Source of the DNA: Streptomyces lincolnensis
Lineage (GTDB): Bacteria > Actinomycetota > Actinomycetes > Streptomycetales > Streptomycetaceae
DNA length: 64,000 nucleotides
Assembly (NCBI RefSeq): GCF_021173675.1
Contig: NZ_JAIHON010000027.1
Coordinates: forward strand, 1 to 64,000
Direction of reading: 5' to 3'
Below, piece by piece: positions 1 to 7,733 of this stretch. A model generated the notes under the pieces. The model worked only from the letters and a program-made list of their open reading frames with translations, did not search any database and was not told the origin of the DNA. Every line of letters starts with the position of its first letter. The first letter of the stretch is position 1. The position numbers and the translations under genes are program-made.

Positions 1-49
1 GGGGGGGGGGTTGGCCCCGGGTTGGGGGGGGGGGGGGGGGCGGGGGCGG

Positions 50-273
50 GGGGTCTCCGTCCTCGGTCCGGCGGAACTGTTCCGGCAAGAGGTCCTGCGT
101 GTCGGACGCCGGCCGCTGCGGGCGGACACCCCCCGCCCCGTCCCCTTCTCGCCGTCGGCGGCTACGACGCCAACGGCCAAGGGTGCTTTACGCCCGACGG
201 CGACTGCGACATCCCTAGGGGCGCGGGGAACTGCGCGACCAGCCACAACGCACCCGCAGCCGCCCTACGACCT
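50..273. repeat. Dispersed composite repeat, copy 1
   Basis: This non-coding stretch closely matches 49173-49373. The first part (about 50-165) and the last part (217-273) are nearly identical between the copies, and the middle has diverged. The last part carries the core GGGGCGCGGGGAACTGCGCG, which I recognise as a common Streptomyces intergenic repeat. It begins about 30 bp after the stop of the minus-strand rsiG-like gene. Bases 1-50 are low-complexity G runs that could be an assembly artefact. I see no gene in 1-303. Confidence 0.7.
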
Positions 274-303
274 CACGCCGCACCCCCACAGGCGCACCCG
301 ACC

Positions 304-906
304 TCACAGCAACAGGTCGTCCACCTGCGCCTCCCCCTCCCGATACCGCCGCGCGATCTCCGCACTGGAGTCGTCCGCCGTCCGCTGCAACCGCTGTCGG
401 CGCCGGGAGACCTGCTGTTCGTAGCGGACGAGCCGCCCCATCGCGGTGTTGAGCTCCAGGTCCGTGCGGGCGCCGAGGTCGGAGAGTTCGACCTCGGCGA
501 GCATCTCGGCGGCCAGGAGGCGGTACTCCTCGCTGTACGGCGTGCCGAGCGTGACGTGGCGGGCGGAGGAGCGGTGGCGGGCCGGGGCGTCGGTGAGGAT
601 CTCCGGGAGGCGCTCGAAGACCGAGGCCTCGGGGAGTCGCTCGACCAGGGAGGCGGGCGACGTCTCCGCCGGGGAGCGGCGCGCGAGTTCGGCGCGCAGG
701 ATGTCGATACGGCCCTGGAGCAGGCGCCGCACATAGCTGAGGTCGGCCTCGTCGCGCTGGGCGTCCCGGCGCAGGGTGCGCAGTTCGGGCAGGCTCAGCA
801 CGGTCAGGTCGGGCTCGGGCGGGTCGGTGGCCAGCAGTGGGCTGTCGGTGCGTTGTACGGGCGGCCGCTGGAATCCCAGCCGCCCCTCGGTACTCGGTGT
901 GCTCAT
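304..906 (-). CDS. rsiG: RsiG-like c-di-GMP-dependent anti-sigma factor for WhiG
   Basis: The 200-residue protein is mostly helical and carries two copies of the c-di-GMP signature E-x3-S-x2-R-x3-Q-x3-D. The first is E53-S57-R60-Q64-D68 and the second is E163-S167-R170-Q174-D178. In the known family from S. venezuelae, RsiG bound to two c-di-GMP molecules holds the sporulation sigma factor WhiG in the cytoplasm and so blocks aerial hyphae from becoming spores. Both motifs are intact, which makes the assignment strong. No sigma gene is adjacent, as expected for this unlinked partner. The ATG start is preceded by a GAGG sequence. A dispersed repeat follows the stop codon. Confidence 0.93.
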   Translation of the reverse strand: MSTPSTEGRLGFQRPPVQRTDSPLLATDPPEPDLTVLSLPELRTLRRDAQRDEADLSYVRRLLQGRIDILRAELARRSPAETSPASLVERLPEASVFERLPEILTDAPARHRSSARHVTLGTPYSEEYRLLAAEMLAEVELSDLGARTDLELNTAMGRLVRYEQQVSRRRQRLQRTADDSSAEIARRYREGEAQVDDLLL

Positions 907-1021
907 GTGCCTCTACCGTCCCCTCGACCGGCGTGTGGGAAGCATCGTGCCACCCCAAGTGGCCGCTATGTGACCGAGTGCCCCCGATCGGCCCCAGATG
1001 GCCGGTTAAGGATCAAAAAGA

Positions 1022-1039
1022 AGCCCCCTAAGGGGGGCT
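1022..1039 (-). terminator. Intrinsic terminator on the minus strand, upstream of dtd
   Basis: The arms AGCCCCC and GGGGGCT flank a 4-nt loop. Read on the minus strand, the hairpin is followed by a T-rich tract (TTCTTTTTG). It therefore terminates leftward transcription. The nearest minus-strand gene upstream is the ygfZ-like gene, whose stop at 1487 overlaps the dtd stop, so leftward transcripts would cross dtd in antisense before ending here. Confidence 0.7.
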
Positions 1040-1064
1040 CCGCGCGGCACGGCATGATGGTCAT

Positions 1065-1490
1065 ATGCGTGCAGTGGTGCAGAGGGTGGACGGCGCGAGC
1101 GTCGTCGTGGACGGCGAGACGGTGGGCGCGATCGAGGGCGAGGGGCTGTGTGTCCTCGTCGGCGTGACCCATGAGGACACCAAGGAGAAGGCGGCCCAAC
1201 TGGCCCGCAAGCTGTGGTCGATCCGCATGCTGGGCGACGAGCGGTCGTGCAGCGACATCGACGCCCCGCTGCTGGTCATCAGTCAGTTCACCCTCTACGG
1301 CGACGCCCGCAAGGGTCGTCGCCCCACCTGGAACGCCGCCGCACCGGGTGATGTGGCCGAGCCCCTCGTCGACGAGGTCGTCGCCCAGCTCCGTGCCCTG
1401 GGCGCGACCGTGGCGACGGGGCGCTTCGGCGCCCGGATGCGGGTGTCCCTGACCAACGACGGCCCGTTCACCGTCCTGGTCGAGATCTAG
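1065..1490 (+). CDS. dtd: D-aminoacyl-tRNA deacylase
   Basis: The 141-residue protein has the full usual length of DTD, a cytoplasmic homodimeric enzyme that hydrolyses D-amino acids (and glycine) mischarged on tRNA. It opens with MRAVVQRVDGASV, contains the catalytic-region motif SQFTLYGD near residue 75, and has the C-terminal Gly-cisPro-type region ending in TNDGPFT. The ATG at 1065 lacks a Shine-Dalgarno sequence. A CATGAT hexamer ends 6 nt before it, so the mRNA may be leaderless. Its stop overlaps the stop of the convergent ygfZ-like gene (shared CTAG). Confidence 0.95.
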   Translation: MRAVVQRVDGASVVVDGETVGAIEGEGLCVLVGVTHEDTKEKAAQLARKLWSIRMLGDERSCSDIDAPLLVISQFTLYGDARKGRRPTWNAAAPGDVAEPLVDEVVAQLRALGATVATGRFGARMRVSLTNDGPFTVLVEI

Positions 1491-2452
1491 GGTTCTACGA
1501 CGACCTCCTGCGCCGCCGCCGTCGTGTCGGCCATCAGGCGCGCGTCCAGTGGGATGTTGCGCTTGACCAGGGCGAGGGCCACCGGGCCGAGTTCGTGGTG
1601 GCGTACGGATGTGGTGACGAAGCCGATCTTGCGGCCCTCGGGGCCGTCGTCGGCGAGGCGGATGTCCGTGCCGGCCGGGGGCAGGTGGACCTCGCTGCCG
1701 TCGAGGTGGAGGAAGACCAGGCGGCGCGGGGGCTTGCCGAGGTTCTGGACGCGGGCGACGGTCTCCTGGCCGCGGTAGCAACCCTTCTGGAGGTGCACCG
1801 CGGTGCCGATCCAGCCCAGCTCGTGCGGGATGGTGCGGTGGTCGGTCTCGAAGCCGAGGCGGGGGCGGTGGTGCTCGACGCGCAGGGCCTCGTAGGCCAG
1901 GATGCCGGCGGGCGGGCCCGCCTTCTCGGCGTAGGACTCCAGGTCGGCGCGGGGGAGGAAGAGGTCGCGGCCGTACGGCGTCTCGCGGACCGCGGTGCCC
2001 TCGGGGACCTCGGCGATGGAGCCGGCGGGGACGTGGACGACCGCGAAGTCGGCCGTGCGGTCGGTGACCTCGACGCGGTAGAAGAACTTCATCGACTCCA
2101 GGTACGCGATCAGCGCGTCCTGGGTGTCGGGTTCGACGTGCGCCCACACCGTGGTGCCGTCGTCGACGAGGTACAGCGCGTGTTCGATGTGGCCGTGCGC
2201 GGAGAGGATCAGCGCCTCGGTGGCCTCTCCCGTGGGCAGGTCGCTGACGTGCTGGGTGAGCAGGAGGTGCAGCCAGCTGAGGCGGTCGTCACCGGTGACG
2301 GTGACGACGCCGCGGTGCGAGAGGTCGACGAAGCCGGTGCCGTCGGCGAGGGCGCGCTGTTCGCGGAACAGATCGCCGTAGTGCGCGGCTACGCCTTCGT
2401 CCACGCCCTCGGCGGGGACGGCGCCGGGCAGGGACAGCAGGGGGCTCTTCAT
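1487..2452 (-). CDS. ygfZ: YgfZ/GcvT-domain folate-binding protein
   Basis: The 321-residue protein belongs to the GcvT-like YgfZ/IBA57 family, which uses folate and helps maintain or repair iron-sulfur enzymes. The family signature K-G-C-Y-x-G-Q-E is visible at about residues 222-229 (KGCYRGQE), with the conserved Cys. The N-terminal half has the typical DLSHRGVVTVTGDDR motif. It lies just downstream of nur on the same strand. A TAGGCT hexamer ends 7 nt before its ATG and overlaps the end of nur, so an internal leaderless promoter is possible. Confidence 0.9.
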   Translation of the reverse strand: MKSPLLSLPGAVPAEGVDEGVAAHYGDLFREQRALADGTGFVDLSHRGVVTVTGDDRLSWLHLLLTQHVSDLPTGEATEALILSAHGHIEHALYLVDDGTTVWAHVEPDTQDALIAYLESMKFFYRVEVTDRTADFAVVHVPAGSIAEVPEGTAVRETPYGRDLFLPRADLESYAEKAGPPAGILAYEALRVEHHRPRLGFETDHRTIPHELGWIGTAVHLQKGCYRGQETVARVQNLGKPPRRLVFLHLDGSEVHLPPAGTDIRLADDGPEGRKIGFVTTSVRHHELGPVALALVKRNIPLDARLMADTTAAAQEVVVEP

Positions 2453-2462
2453 ACGCCTAAGC

Positions 2463-2912
2463 CTACGACTCGGTAGTTGAAGCCTTTGTTGAAACCTTTA
2501 GAGAGCAGTCCTGGCAGCGGCCGAAGATCGCGAAGTGCTTCATGTCGGTGTCGAAGCCGAACTCCTTGCGGAGCTTCGCGGTGAAGTCGGCCGCCACCTT
2601 GATGTCCGCCTCGATGACGTTCTGGCAGTCGCGGCAGACCAGGTGGATGTGATGGTGCCGGTCGGCGAGGTGGTACGTCGGCGCGCCGTGGCCCAGGTGG
2701 GCGTGGCTGACCAGGCCCAGCTCCTCCAGCAGCTCCAGCGTGCGGTAGACGGTGGAAATGTTGACCCCCGACGCCGTTTTCCTCACCTCGATGAGGATGT
2801 CGTCGGGGGTCGCGTGCTCCAGGGTGTCCACGGCTTCCAGGACAAGCTGGCGCTGCGGCGTCAGTCGGTAACCGCGCTGCCTGAGATCGCTCTTCCAGTC
2901 GGTGCTCACCAC
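2463..2912 (-). CDS. nur: Fur-family metalloregulator, Nur-like (nickel uptake regulator)
   Basis: The 149-residue protein has a Fur-type winged helix (about residues 1-85, with RGYRLTPQRQLVLEAV) and a C-terminal dimerisation domain. Metal-binding residues are visible: the cluster H70, H72, H75, H81 and H86-H88, H90, and two CxxC pairs, C93/C96 and C133/C136. Sequence and context closely match what I remember of S. coelicolor Nur, the Ni-dependent repressor of nickel uptake and of the Fe superoxide dismutase gene. A Zur or Fur role cannot be excluded from sequence alone. TAGACT ends 7 nt before the GTG, which suggests a leaderless transcript. The gene is co-oriented with a nitrobindin-like gene (16-nt gap) and ygfZ. 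Confidence 0.85.
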   Translation of the reverse strand: MVSTDWKSDLRQRGYRLTPQRQLVLEAVDTLEHATPDDILIEVRKTASGVNISTVYRTLELLEELGLVSHAHLGHGAPTYHLADRHHHIHLVCRDCQNVIEADIKVAADFTAKLRKEFGFDTDMKHFAIFGRCQDCSLKVSTKASTTES

Positions 2913-2928
2913 ACCGACGAGTCTAGGA

Positions 2929-3504
2929 CTACTTGAAGAAAGCGATGCCGTCGTCCGGCATGTCGTCCGGCAGGGCCTTCGCCCAGCGCTCGACGTCCTC
3001 GGGGGTGACGACCTTCTTCAGGTGCGCCGACATGTACGGGCGCAGCTCGACCTCGGGGGTCTGCTTCTCGCCGACCCACATCAGGTCGCTGTTGACGTAG
3101 CCGTACAGGCGCTTGCCGCCGGTGTAGGGGCCGGAGGCCGCGGTGCGGGCGACAGCGTCGGTGACCAGGTCGATCTGCGGCTTCTTGTCGGCCAGCTCGC
3201 CGTACCAGATCTCGACGACGCCGTCGTCGCGGACCATCGTCACCTCGACCTTGCGGTCGGCGTCGACCCGCCAGAAGCCGGACTCCGTCTCCAGGGGCCT
3301 GACCTTGTTGCCGTCGTTGTCCAGGACCCAGGTCCGGGAGGAGTACTCCAGGAAGTCCCGGCCGTCGTGGGTGAAGCTGACCTCCTGCCCGAAGTTGCAC
3401 TTCTCGGAGCCCGGGAAGTCGTGCACGCCCGCGCCCGCCCAGTTGCCGAGCAGGAAGACGAGCGGGACGAGGTCCTTGTGGAGGTCGGACGGAATCTCGA
3501 TCAT
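2929..3504 (-). CDS. FABP/nitrobindin-like heme-binding beta-barrel protein
   Basis: The 191-residue cytoplasmic protein belongs to the THAP4/nitrobindin-like family (formerly DUF1794). The N-terminal barrel signature G-x-W-x-G-x-G appears as LGNWAGAGVHDFPG near residues 20-33. Family members bind ferric heme and are proposed to sense or isomerise reactive nitrogen species. The proximal heme His normally lies in the C-terminal strand; H184-type assignment cannot be made with confidence here, and the segment RPYMSAHLKK near residue 160 is the best candidate. It sits directly upstream of nur in the same orientation, with a small membrane ORF before it, so co-transcription is likely. Confidence 0.85.
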   Translation of the reverse strand: MIEIPSDLHKDLVPLVFLLGNWAGAGVHDFPGSEKCNFGQEVSFTHDGRDFLEYSSRTWVLDNDGNKVRPLETESGFWRVDADRKVEVTMVRDDGVVEIWYGELADKKPQIDLVTDAVARTAASGPYTGGKRLYGYVNSDLMWVGEKQTPEVELRPYMSAHLKKVVTPEDVERWAKALPDDMPDDGIAFFK

Positions 3505-3536
3505 GAGTGGCGGTTCCTAGACGTGGGTCAGACGGG

Positions 3537-3638
3537 TCAGCGCTGGCCCTGGTACAGCTTCTTCACGGTCAGCCAGGCGAAACCGAGCACGCCTACGCAG
3601 ACCAGGACCAGCAGGGCTTCGAAGAAAACCTCAAGCAC
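3537..3638 (-). CDS. Small single-span membrane protein (33 aa)
   Basis: A short ORF starts at a GTG preceded by a good ribosome binding site (GAGGAG, about 6-7 nt spacing). It encodes VLEVFFEALLVLVCVGVLGF followed by AWLTVKKLYQGQR. Residues 4-23 form one hydrophobic helix and the tail is short and basic, so a small inner-membrane protein with a cytoplasmic C-terminus is likely. It lies 32 bp upstream of the nitrobindin-like gene on the same strand. I do not recognise a function. The strong ribosome binding site and clean membrane segment argue that it is real. Confidence 0.65.
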   Translation of the reverse strand: MLEVFFEALLVLVCVGVLGFAWLTVKKLYQGQR

Positions 3639-3681
3639 GGAGTGCTCCTCGGACGATCGTCATGGGGCGGTACAGCAAGAG

Positions 3682-3712
3682 CCGGGCCCCAGCTTACGCG
3701 GCCGGGGCCCGG
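3682..3712 (-). terminator. GC-rich hairpin after the three-gene membrane-protein operon
   Basis: The arms CCGGGCCCC and GGGGCCCGG (9 bp) enclose a 13-nt loop 14 nt beyond the minus-strand stop at 3726. No clear T tract follows. It is a likely factor-independent or pausing terminator that separates this operon from the small membrane ORF downstream. Confidence 0.5.
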
Positions 3713-3725
3713 GACTCCTCGGGGG

Positions 3726-4613
3726 TCAGCCCAGCAGCTGGCTCTGCAGGGTCACCGTCTGCTGGAACGGAACCGCCTCGGTCGCGCCCTTCCGGGACTG
3801 GACGATCACGCCGAGGACGTCACCGGCGGACAGATAGGCCTGGCGGACCTGCTCGGCGCCGTAGGGCTTGTTCTCGACGTAGACCGAGCGCTCGACGTCG
3901 TCGGCCCGCGCCACCTCCGGGTACTGGTCGTCGAAGGCGAGGACCTCGCTGCCGTCCAGCATGTGGCCGGGGCTGTCGGCCGCCGCGAGGCCTGTGTACA
4001 GCTCGTCCACGACGGCCGCCGTGTCGAAGTGCAGGAGGTAGACACGGGTGTGCGTGCCGTCCTGGGTGGTCCAGCCGCGGGCCGCGATGTGCCGCAGGCC
4101 GTTGTCGGTGAGCTCCTGCCGGAACTCGTCGCGCTCCTCCGTCGCGTACTCCGCCAGGAAGTCCTTCGTCGCCAGCCAGCCGTCCGACCCGCGCAGCGCC
4201 TTGTCCTCCGTGGCGCCCTCGGGCGCGGGCAGGAGGAGTGCGCGCAGGTCGGCGTAGTGCGCGCCGGCCCTGTTGACCTCGGCGAACGGCTCCGGGCTGC
4301 CGGACGGCAGCGGCGGCTTCGTCAGCTCGGGGTACGCCCACCGGCCGTCCGACTCCGTCGCGAGTCCCGGTACGTCCGTCCGCTCCATCCGCGTGATGCC
4401 GTACGCCGACGCCGTGCCGACCGCCGCGAAGACCACGACGGCCGCCGTCCAGCGCAGGACGGCACGCAGGACGCGGCGGTCCCCGGGAGCGGCGGGGGCG
4501 GGCGGGGGCGGGGGCGCCATGAGGGGCGGGGACGGCGGAGCGGGCTCCGTGTCGCGCGGCTCGCCGTCGATGATCTGCGGCTGGTCGGTGGTCTGTGGCT
4601 GGTCGGTGCTCAT
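3726..4613 (-). CDS. Membrane-anchored extracytoplasmic protein, paralogue 3 of 3
   Basis: The 295-residue protein has a Pro-rich cytoplasmic N-terminus (about residues 1-45), one membrane helix (about 50-70, RAVLRWTAAVVVFAAVGTASA) and a long extracytoplasmic domain. The ATG overlaps the stop of the preceding gene (ATGA), so translation is probably coupled. The outer domain shares the pattern of its two upstream neighbours: a DGW motif (SDGWLATKDFL), a DEFRxEL-type helix, and later a VYVENKPYG segment that resembles VYVHNKPET of the first gene. I recognise no catalytic motif. A cell-envelope role is inferred from topology only. Confidence 0.85.
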   Translation of the reverse strand: MSTDQPQTTDQPQIIDGEPRDTEPAPPSPPLMAPPPPPAPAAPGDRRVLRAVLRWTAAVVVFAAVGTASAYGITRMERTDVPGLATESDGRWAYPELTKPPLPSGSPEPFAEVNRAGAHYADLRALLLPAPEGATEDKALRGSDGWLATKDFLAEYATEERDEFRQELTDNGLRHIAARGWTTQDGTHTRVYLLHFDTAAVVDELYTGLAAADSPGHMLDGSEVLAFDDQYPEVARADDVERSVYVENKPYGAEQVRQAYLSAGDVLGVIVQSRKGATEAVPFQQTVTLQSQLLG

Positions 4614-5512
4614 ACCGCCTCCCCCGGTTCGGATATGCGGTCCAGCTGCTCGCTCAGCAGCATCGCGACCCCCTTGGCGTCGATCGGCTTGACGCCGTCC
4701 GCGGTGGCGGTGACCAGGACGTCGCCCTGGTAGGCCGAGCAGAAGACGCTGTCGAGGTCGGTGTCGGCGTCCTTGGGCGGCAGGAAGCACTCGGCGTTCT
4801 TGTGGCCCTTGATCTCCGGGCCCTTGCGGAAGACGTCGAGCGCGTCGAGGAACTCCTGCTGGAAGGTGGAGATGTTCTTCACGGCCGCCCGGGACTCCAT
4901 CTGCGCCAGCACGATGCTGACCGTGTAGATCCCGTCGTTGTTGTCGAGGGCGTACGGCTGCCCGCTCAGGTAGCTGCGCATCGCCATGCCCGTGAGCTTC
5001 TGCCGGTCGATCTGCTTCTCCAGCCTCTTGCGCTGGGTGCGCGGGAGGGCGCTCAGCGACTCCTTGCGCAGCGCGGTCGCCTGGGCGCCGCTGAGCTGCG
5101 CGTCGGAGCCGTACGCGCCGAGGTCCGGGCCCCTGACCCAGCCGTCGGTCCCGTACGGCACGAGCAGACCGGCGAGCCCCTCGGCGGTGGGCGCCTTCTC
5201 GGCGTCGGCCGTGGGCTTCGGGAACTTCCAGACGGTGTCGCCTGCGTCCCGGTCGGCCCCGTTCACGGCGACGGCTGTGAAGCCGACCCCGGCGACGACG
5301 GCCCCGGCCAGCAGCACGGACCCGGCCGCGGTGGCGATACGACGACGGCGGGCGGGGTTCTTGACGGGCGGGGCGGCGGCGGGCGAGCCGGCGGTGGGTG
5401 TCGCGGGCGCGGTGAACTCGACCGGGCCCACCTGGCCGACCTGGCCGGCTTCACCGATTTGGCCGGCGGCCGGCTCCGGCGCCTCGCGCGGCTCGTTGTG
5501 GTTCTCGCTCAC
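4610..5512 (-). CDS. Membrane-anchored extracytoplasmic protein, paralogue 2 of 3
   Basis: The 300-residue protein has an acidic, Ala/Pro-rich cytoplasmic tail, a basic RRRR stop-transfer, one membrane helix (about residues 60-82) and an outer domain of about 215 residues with two cysteines (AECFLPP and SVFCSAYQG) that could form a disulfide. The GTG at 5512 overlaps the previous stop (GTGA) and was chosen for that coupling. It shares the DGW motif (TDGWVRGPDLG) with its neighbours and is diverged from them elsewhere. Function is unknown. Confidence 0.85.
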   Translation of the reverse strand: MSENHNEPREAPEPAAGQIGEAGQVGQVGPVEFTAPATPTAGSPAAAPPVKNPARRRRIATAAGSVLLAGAVVAGVGFTAVAVNGADRDAGDTVWKFPKPTADAEKAPTAEGLAGLLVPYGTDGWVRGPDLGAYGSDAQLSGAQATALRKESLSALPRTQRKRLEKQIDRQKLTGMAMRSYLSGQPYALDNNDGIYTVSIVLAQMESRAAVKNISTFQQEFLDALDVFRKGPEIKGHKNAECFLPPKDADTDLDSVFCSAYQGDVLVTATADGVKPIDAKGVAMLLSEQLDRISEPGEAV

Positions 5513-6285
5513 AGCCGCTCCATCTGCCGCTTTGCCAGGTCCATGATCTTCTTCTTGGCGATCGGGCTGCTGTCGTTGATCCAGATCTCCACGGCGATGT
5601 CGCCGCGCCAGGCGAACGCCTCCGCGGTGTACATCGGCAGGTAACCGGCCTTGGTCTCGGGCTTGTTGTGGACGTACACCATGCCGTTGCCGGTGCCCGG
5701 CACGGTCCAGCTGTCGGTGTCGTCCTCGTCCTCGGCCCAGTACTGGTTGTTCTCCACGCGCTCGGTGGCCGCGACGGCCTCCTCCTGGCGGTACTGGATC
5801 AGCCGGATCTCCACGGTGCTGTTGCCGCCGGCCTCCCAGCCGGTGGCGGCCGCCCGGCGGAACTCGTCGCCGACGAGCTCGCCGAAGACCTCGTCCGGCT
5901 TCTCGTAGGTGCCGGCGTACGCGGCCAGGTCCATCCAGCCGTCGTCCGCGGACAGCCACGAGGCGTCCTTCGCCCCGCCCGGTTTCTTCAGCAGCAGCCT
6001 GCGCAGGTCGCCGTCGGTCCGCACCCGCCGGTCCTGGGCGGCGGACAGGGGCTCGGGCCCCTCCCCTTCCCCCTTCGCCTGCGCCAGCGTCGGCTGGGAC
6101 AGCGACGGCAGCTTCGTCGGCTCGCGGTCGGCCTGGACGAGATAGCCGGTGCAGGTGCCGGCGACGACACCGAGCACGGCGGCCCCGGCGATCAGCAGCG
6201 CCGTACGGCCGCGGCGGCGCGGCCGCGACGCGACGGGTCTTTCCGGTTCGGGTACTGCTTCGGGTACTTCCACGGGTACTTCCAC
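5509..6285 (-). CDS. Membrane-anchored extracytoplasmic protein, paralogue 1 of 3
   Basis: This is the first gene of a three-gene overlapping operon. The protein has a charged N-terminus, one membrane helix (RTALLIAGAAVLGVVAGTCTGYLV) and an outer domain with DDGWMDLAAYAGTYEKPDEVF and VYVHNKPETKAGYLPMYTAEAFAWRGD. The start is uncertain. GTG at 6285 follows AGGGG with 5-nt spacing and is used here (258 aa). In-frame GTG codons at 6330 and 6375 (288 aa) have weaker ribosome binding sites but would give a cytoplasmic tail as long as those of the paralogues. No function is recognised. Confidence 0.75.
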   Translation of the reverse strand: MEVPVEVPEAVPEPERPVASRPRRRGRTALLIAGAAVLGVVAGTCTGYLVQADREPTKLPSLSQPTLAQAKGEGEGPEPLSAAQDRRVRTDGDLRRLLLKKPGGAKDASWLSADDGWMDLAAYAGTYEKPDEVFGELVGDEFRRAAATGWEAGGNSTVEIRLIQYRQEEAVAATERVENNQYWAEDEDDTDSWTVPGTGNGMVYVHNKPETKAGYLPMYTAEAFAWRGDIAVEIWINDSSPIAKKKIMDLAKRQMERL

Positions 6286-6416
6286 TGGGTCCCCTACGAC
6301 ATGAGGCGCGCGTTCCGTACGCGCGCTCACAGGAGACTCACGGCCGACACCCGCGGTTGTAGCGAAACCGATCACGAAACGGAGACGGCGATCCCGGCCG
6401 CACTACGCTTCGCCGC

Positions 6417-6779
6417 ATGAAGAAGAGGCTCGTGATCAAGGTGACCGCGGGGGCCGACGCCCCCGAGCGCTGCTCCCAGGCGTTCACGGTGGCGGCGGTG
6501 GCCGTGGCCAGTGGCGTCGAGGTCTCGCTGTGGCTGACCGGGGAGTCGGCGTGGTTCGCGCTGCCGGGCAGGGCCGCCGAGTTCGAACTCCCGCACGCCG
6601 CCCCGCTGCCGGACCTGCTCGACTCCCTCCTCGCGGGCGGCCGCGTGACCCTGTGCACGCAGTGCGCGGCCCGCCGGGACATCACGGAGAAGGACGTCAT
6701 CGAGGGCGTACGGATCGCCGGCGCGCAGGTCTTCGTACAGGAGGCACTGGGGGACGAGACGCAGGCGCTCGTGTACTGA
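6417..6779 (+). CDS. DsrE-family protein
   Basis: The 120-residue cytoplasmic protein has the DsrE/TusD-like fold pattern: an N-terminal strand (KRLVIKVTAG), a helix and a VEVSLWLTGE strand. It also has conserved-looking cysteines in VTLCTQCAARRDI near residues 79-82 and the C-terminal phrase AGAQVFVQEAL. Family members include sulfur-relay and sulfur-carrier proteins, but many are uncharacterised. A sulfur or redox role is inferred from the family and from the CxxC. TACGCT ends 7 nt before the ATG and no Shine-Dalgarno sequence is visible, so a leaderless mRNA is likely. It is divergent from the three-paralogue operon. Confidence 0.85.
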   Translation: MKKRLVIKVTAGADAPERCSQAFTVAAVAVASGVEVSLWLTGESAWFALPGRAAEFELPHAAPLPDLLDSLLAGGRVTLCTQCAARRDITEKDVIEGVRIAGAQVFVQEALGDETQALVY

Positions 6780-6931
6780 GCCCCGGAGCACGAGCCCCGC
6801 CCCCCACCGCCGCCCCCCCCCTGTCACAGCTGATCGACAAAGTGCCGGGGGGCGGGTCCCGCGGGGTTACTCTCACGCTCGACGGCCACCCGTCCGTCGA
6901 GAACACCGCCGCCTCTGGGGGGACCCACCGC

Positions 6932-7657
6932 ATGCGCGCCCTGCGAATACTTCTGATCGTCGCCGTGATCCTCGGCGGCCTCTTCGTCGTCGCCGACCGC
7001 GTGGCGGTCAACTTCGCGGAGGGCGAGGTCGCGGACCGGCTCAAGACCCAGGAGGGCCTGGCCTCGACGCCGGACGTGTCGATAGAGGGCTTCCCGTTCC
7101 TCACCCAGGTGGCCGGCGGTGAGCTGGACGACGTGCGGGTCGGCATGAAGGACTACGAGGCGGACACCGGCACCGGCGGCCAGAAGATCCGCATCGACGA
7201 CCTGAAGGCGAACATGCGGGGCGTCGCGTTCTCCGGCGACTACAGCTCCGCCACCGCCAACGCCGCCTCCGGCACGGCGACCATCACCTACGCCGAGCTG
7301 CTGAAGACGGCCGCGTCCGAGGAGACCGAACTGCCGCTGGGCCTCACCGCCAAGGTCGTCGGCCTCTCGGACGGCGGCAACGGCAAGATCAAGGTGGACG
7401 TCAAGGTGAGCGCCCTCCAGCAGCCGGTCTCCGTGCTCAGCACCGTCACCGTCGAGGGGGACACCGTTCGCGTGCACGCCGACTCGATCCCCAGCTTCGG
7501 CGGGGTCCAGGCGGCCGAGAACGAGGTGCGCTCCATCACCGACTTCGAGCAGAAGATCGAGGGGCTGCCCGGCGGCATCCAGCTCGACACGGTGCAGGCC
7601 GCGCGGAACGGTGTGGACATCACGGTGAAGGGTTCGAACGTCCAGCTGGCTGGGTAG
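6932..7657 (+). CDS. DUF2993 (LmeA-like) secreted or anchored lipid-binding protein
   Basis: The 241-residue protein has an N-terminal signal anchor (MRALRILLIVAVILGGLFVVA) followed by a DUF2993 domain. The domain shows the hallmark GFPFLTQVAGGELDDVRV near residues 50-67. Mycobacterial LmeA of this family binds phosphoinositides in the periplasm and affects lipomannan elongation; a Streptomyces role is not established. A second, longer DUF2993 protein at 26655-27869 shares GFPFLTQVA. The ATG was chosen because the hydrophobic segment begins immediately after it. A GGGGGG tract lies about 12 nt upstream. A hairpin follows at 7734-7769. Confidence 0.85.
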   Translation: MRALRILLIVAVILGGLFVVADRVAVNFAEGEVADRLKTQEGLASTPDVSIEGFPFLTQVAGGELDDVRVGMKDYEADTGTGGQKIRIDDLKANMRGVAFSGDYSSATANAASGTATITYAELLKTAASEETELPLGLTAKVVGLSDGGNGKIKVDVKVSALQQPVSVLSTVTVEGDTVRVHADSIPSFGGVQAAENEVRSITDFEQKIEGLPGGIQLDTVQAARNGVDITVKGSNVQLAG

Positions 7658-7733
7658 AACCGCGGTCGATGGACGGCGGGTGTCCGAAAGGCGAGACGCC
7701 GACGTCCGTTCCATAGCTGTGATGACGACCACG

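Noticed and set aside
1..50. G-quadruplex or telomere-like end
   Set aside because: The long G runs at the extreme edge are more simply explained as a low-complexity or assembly artefact; no supporting palindromes are present.
4614..4790. N-terminal extension of the third membrane paralogue
   Set aside because: The added residues are the out-of-frame reading of the preceding gene. ATG 4613 overlaps its stop and fits coupling.
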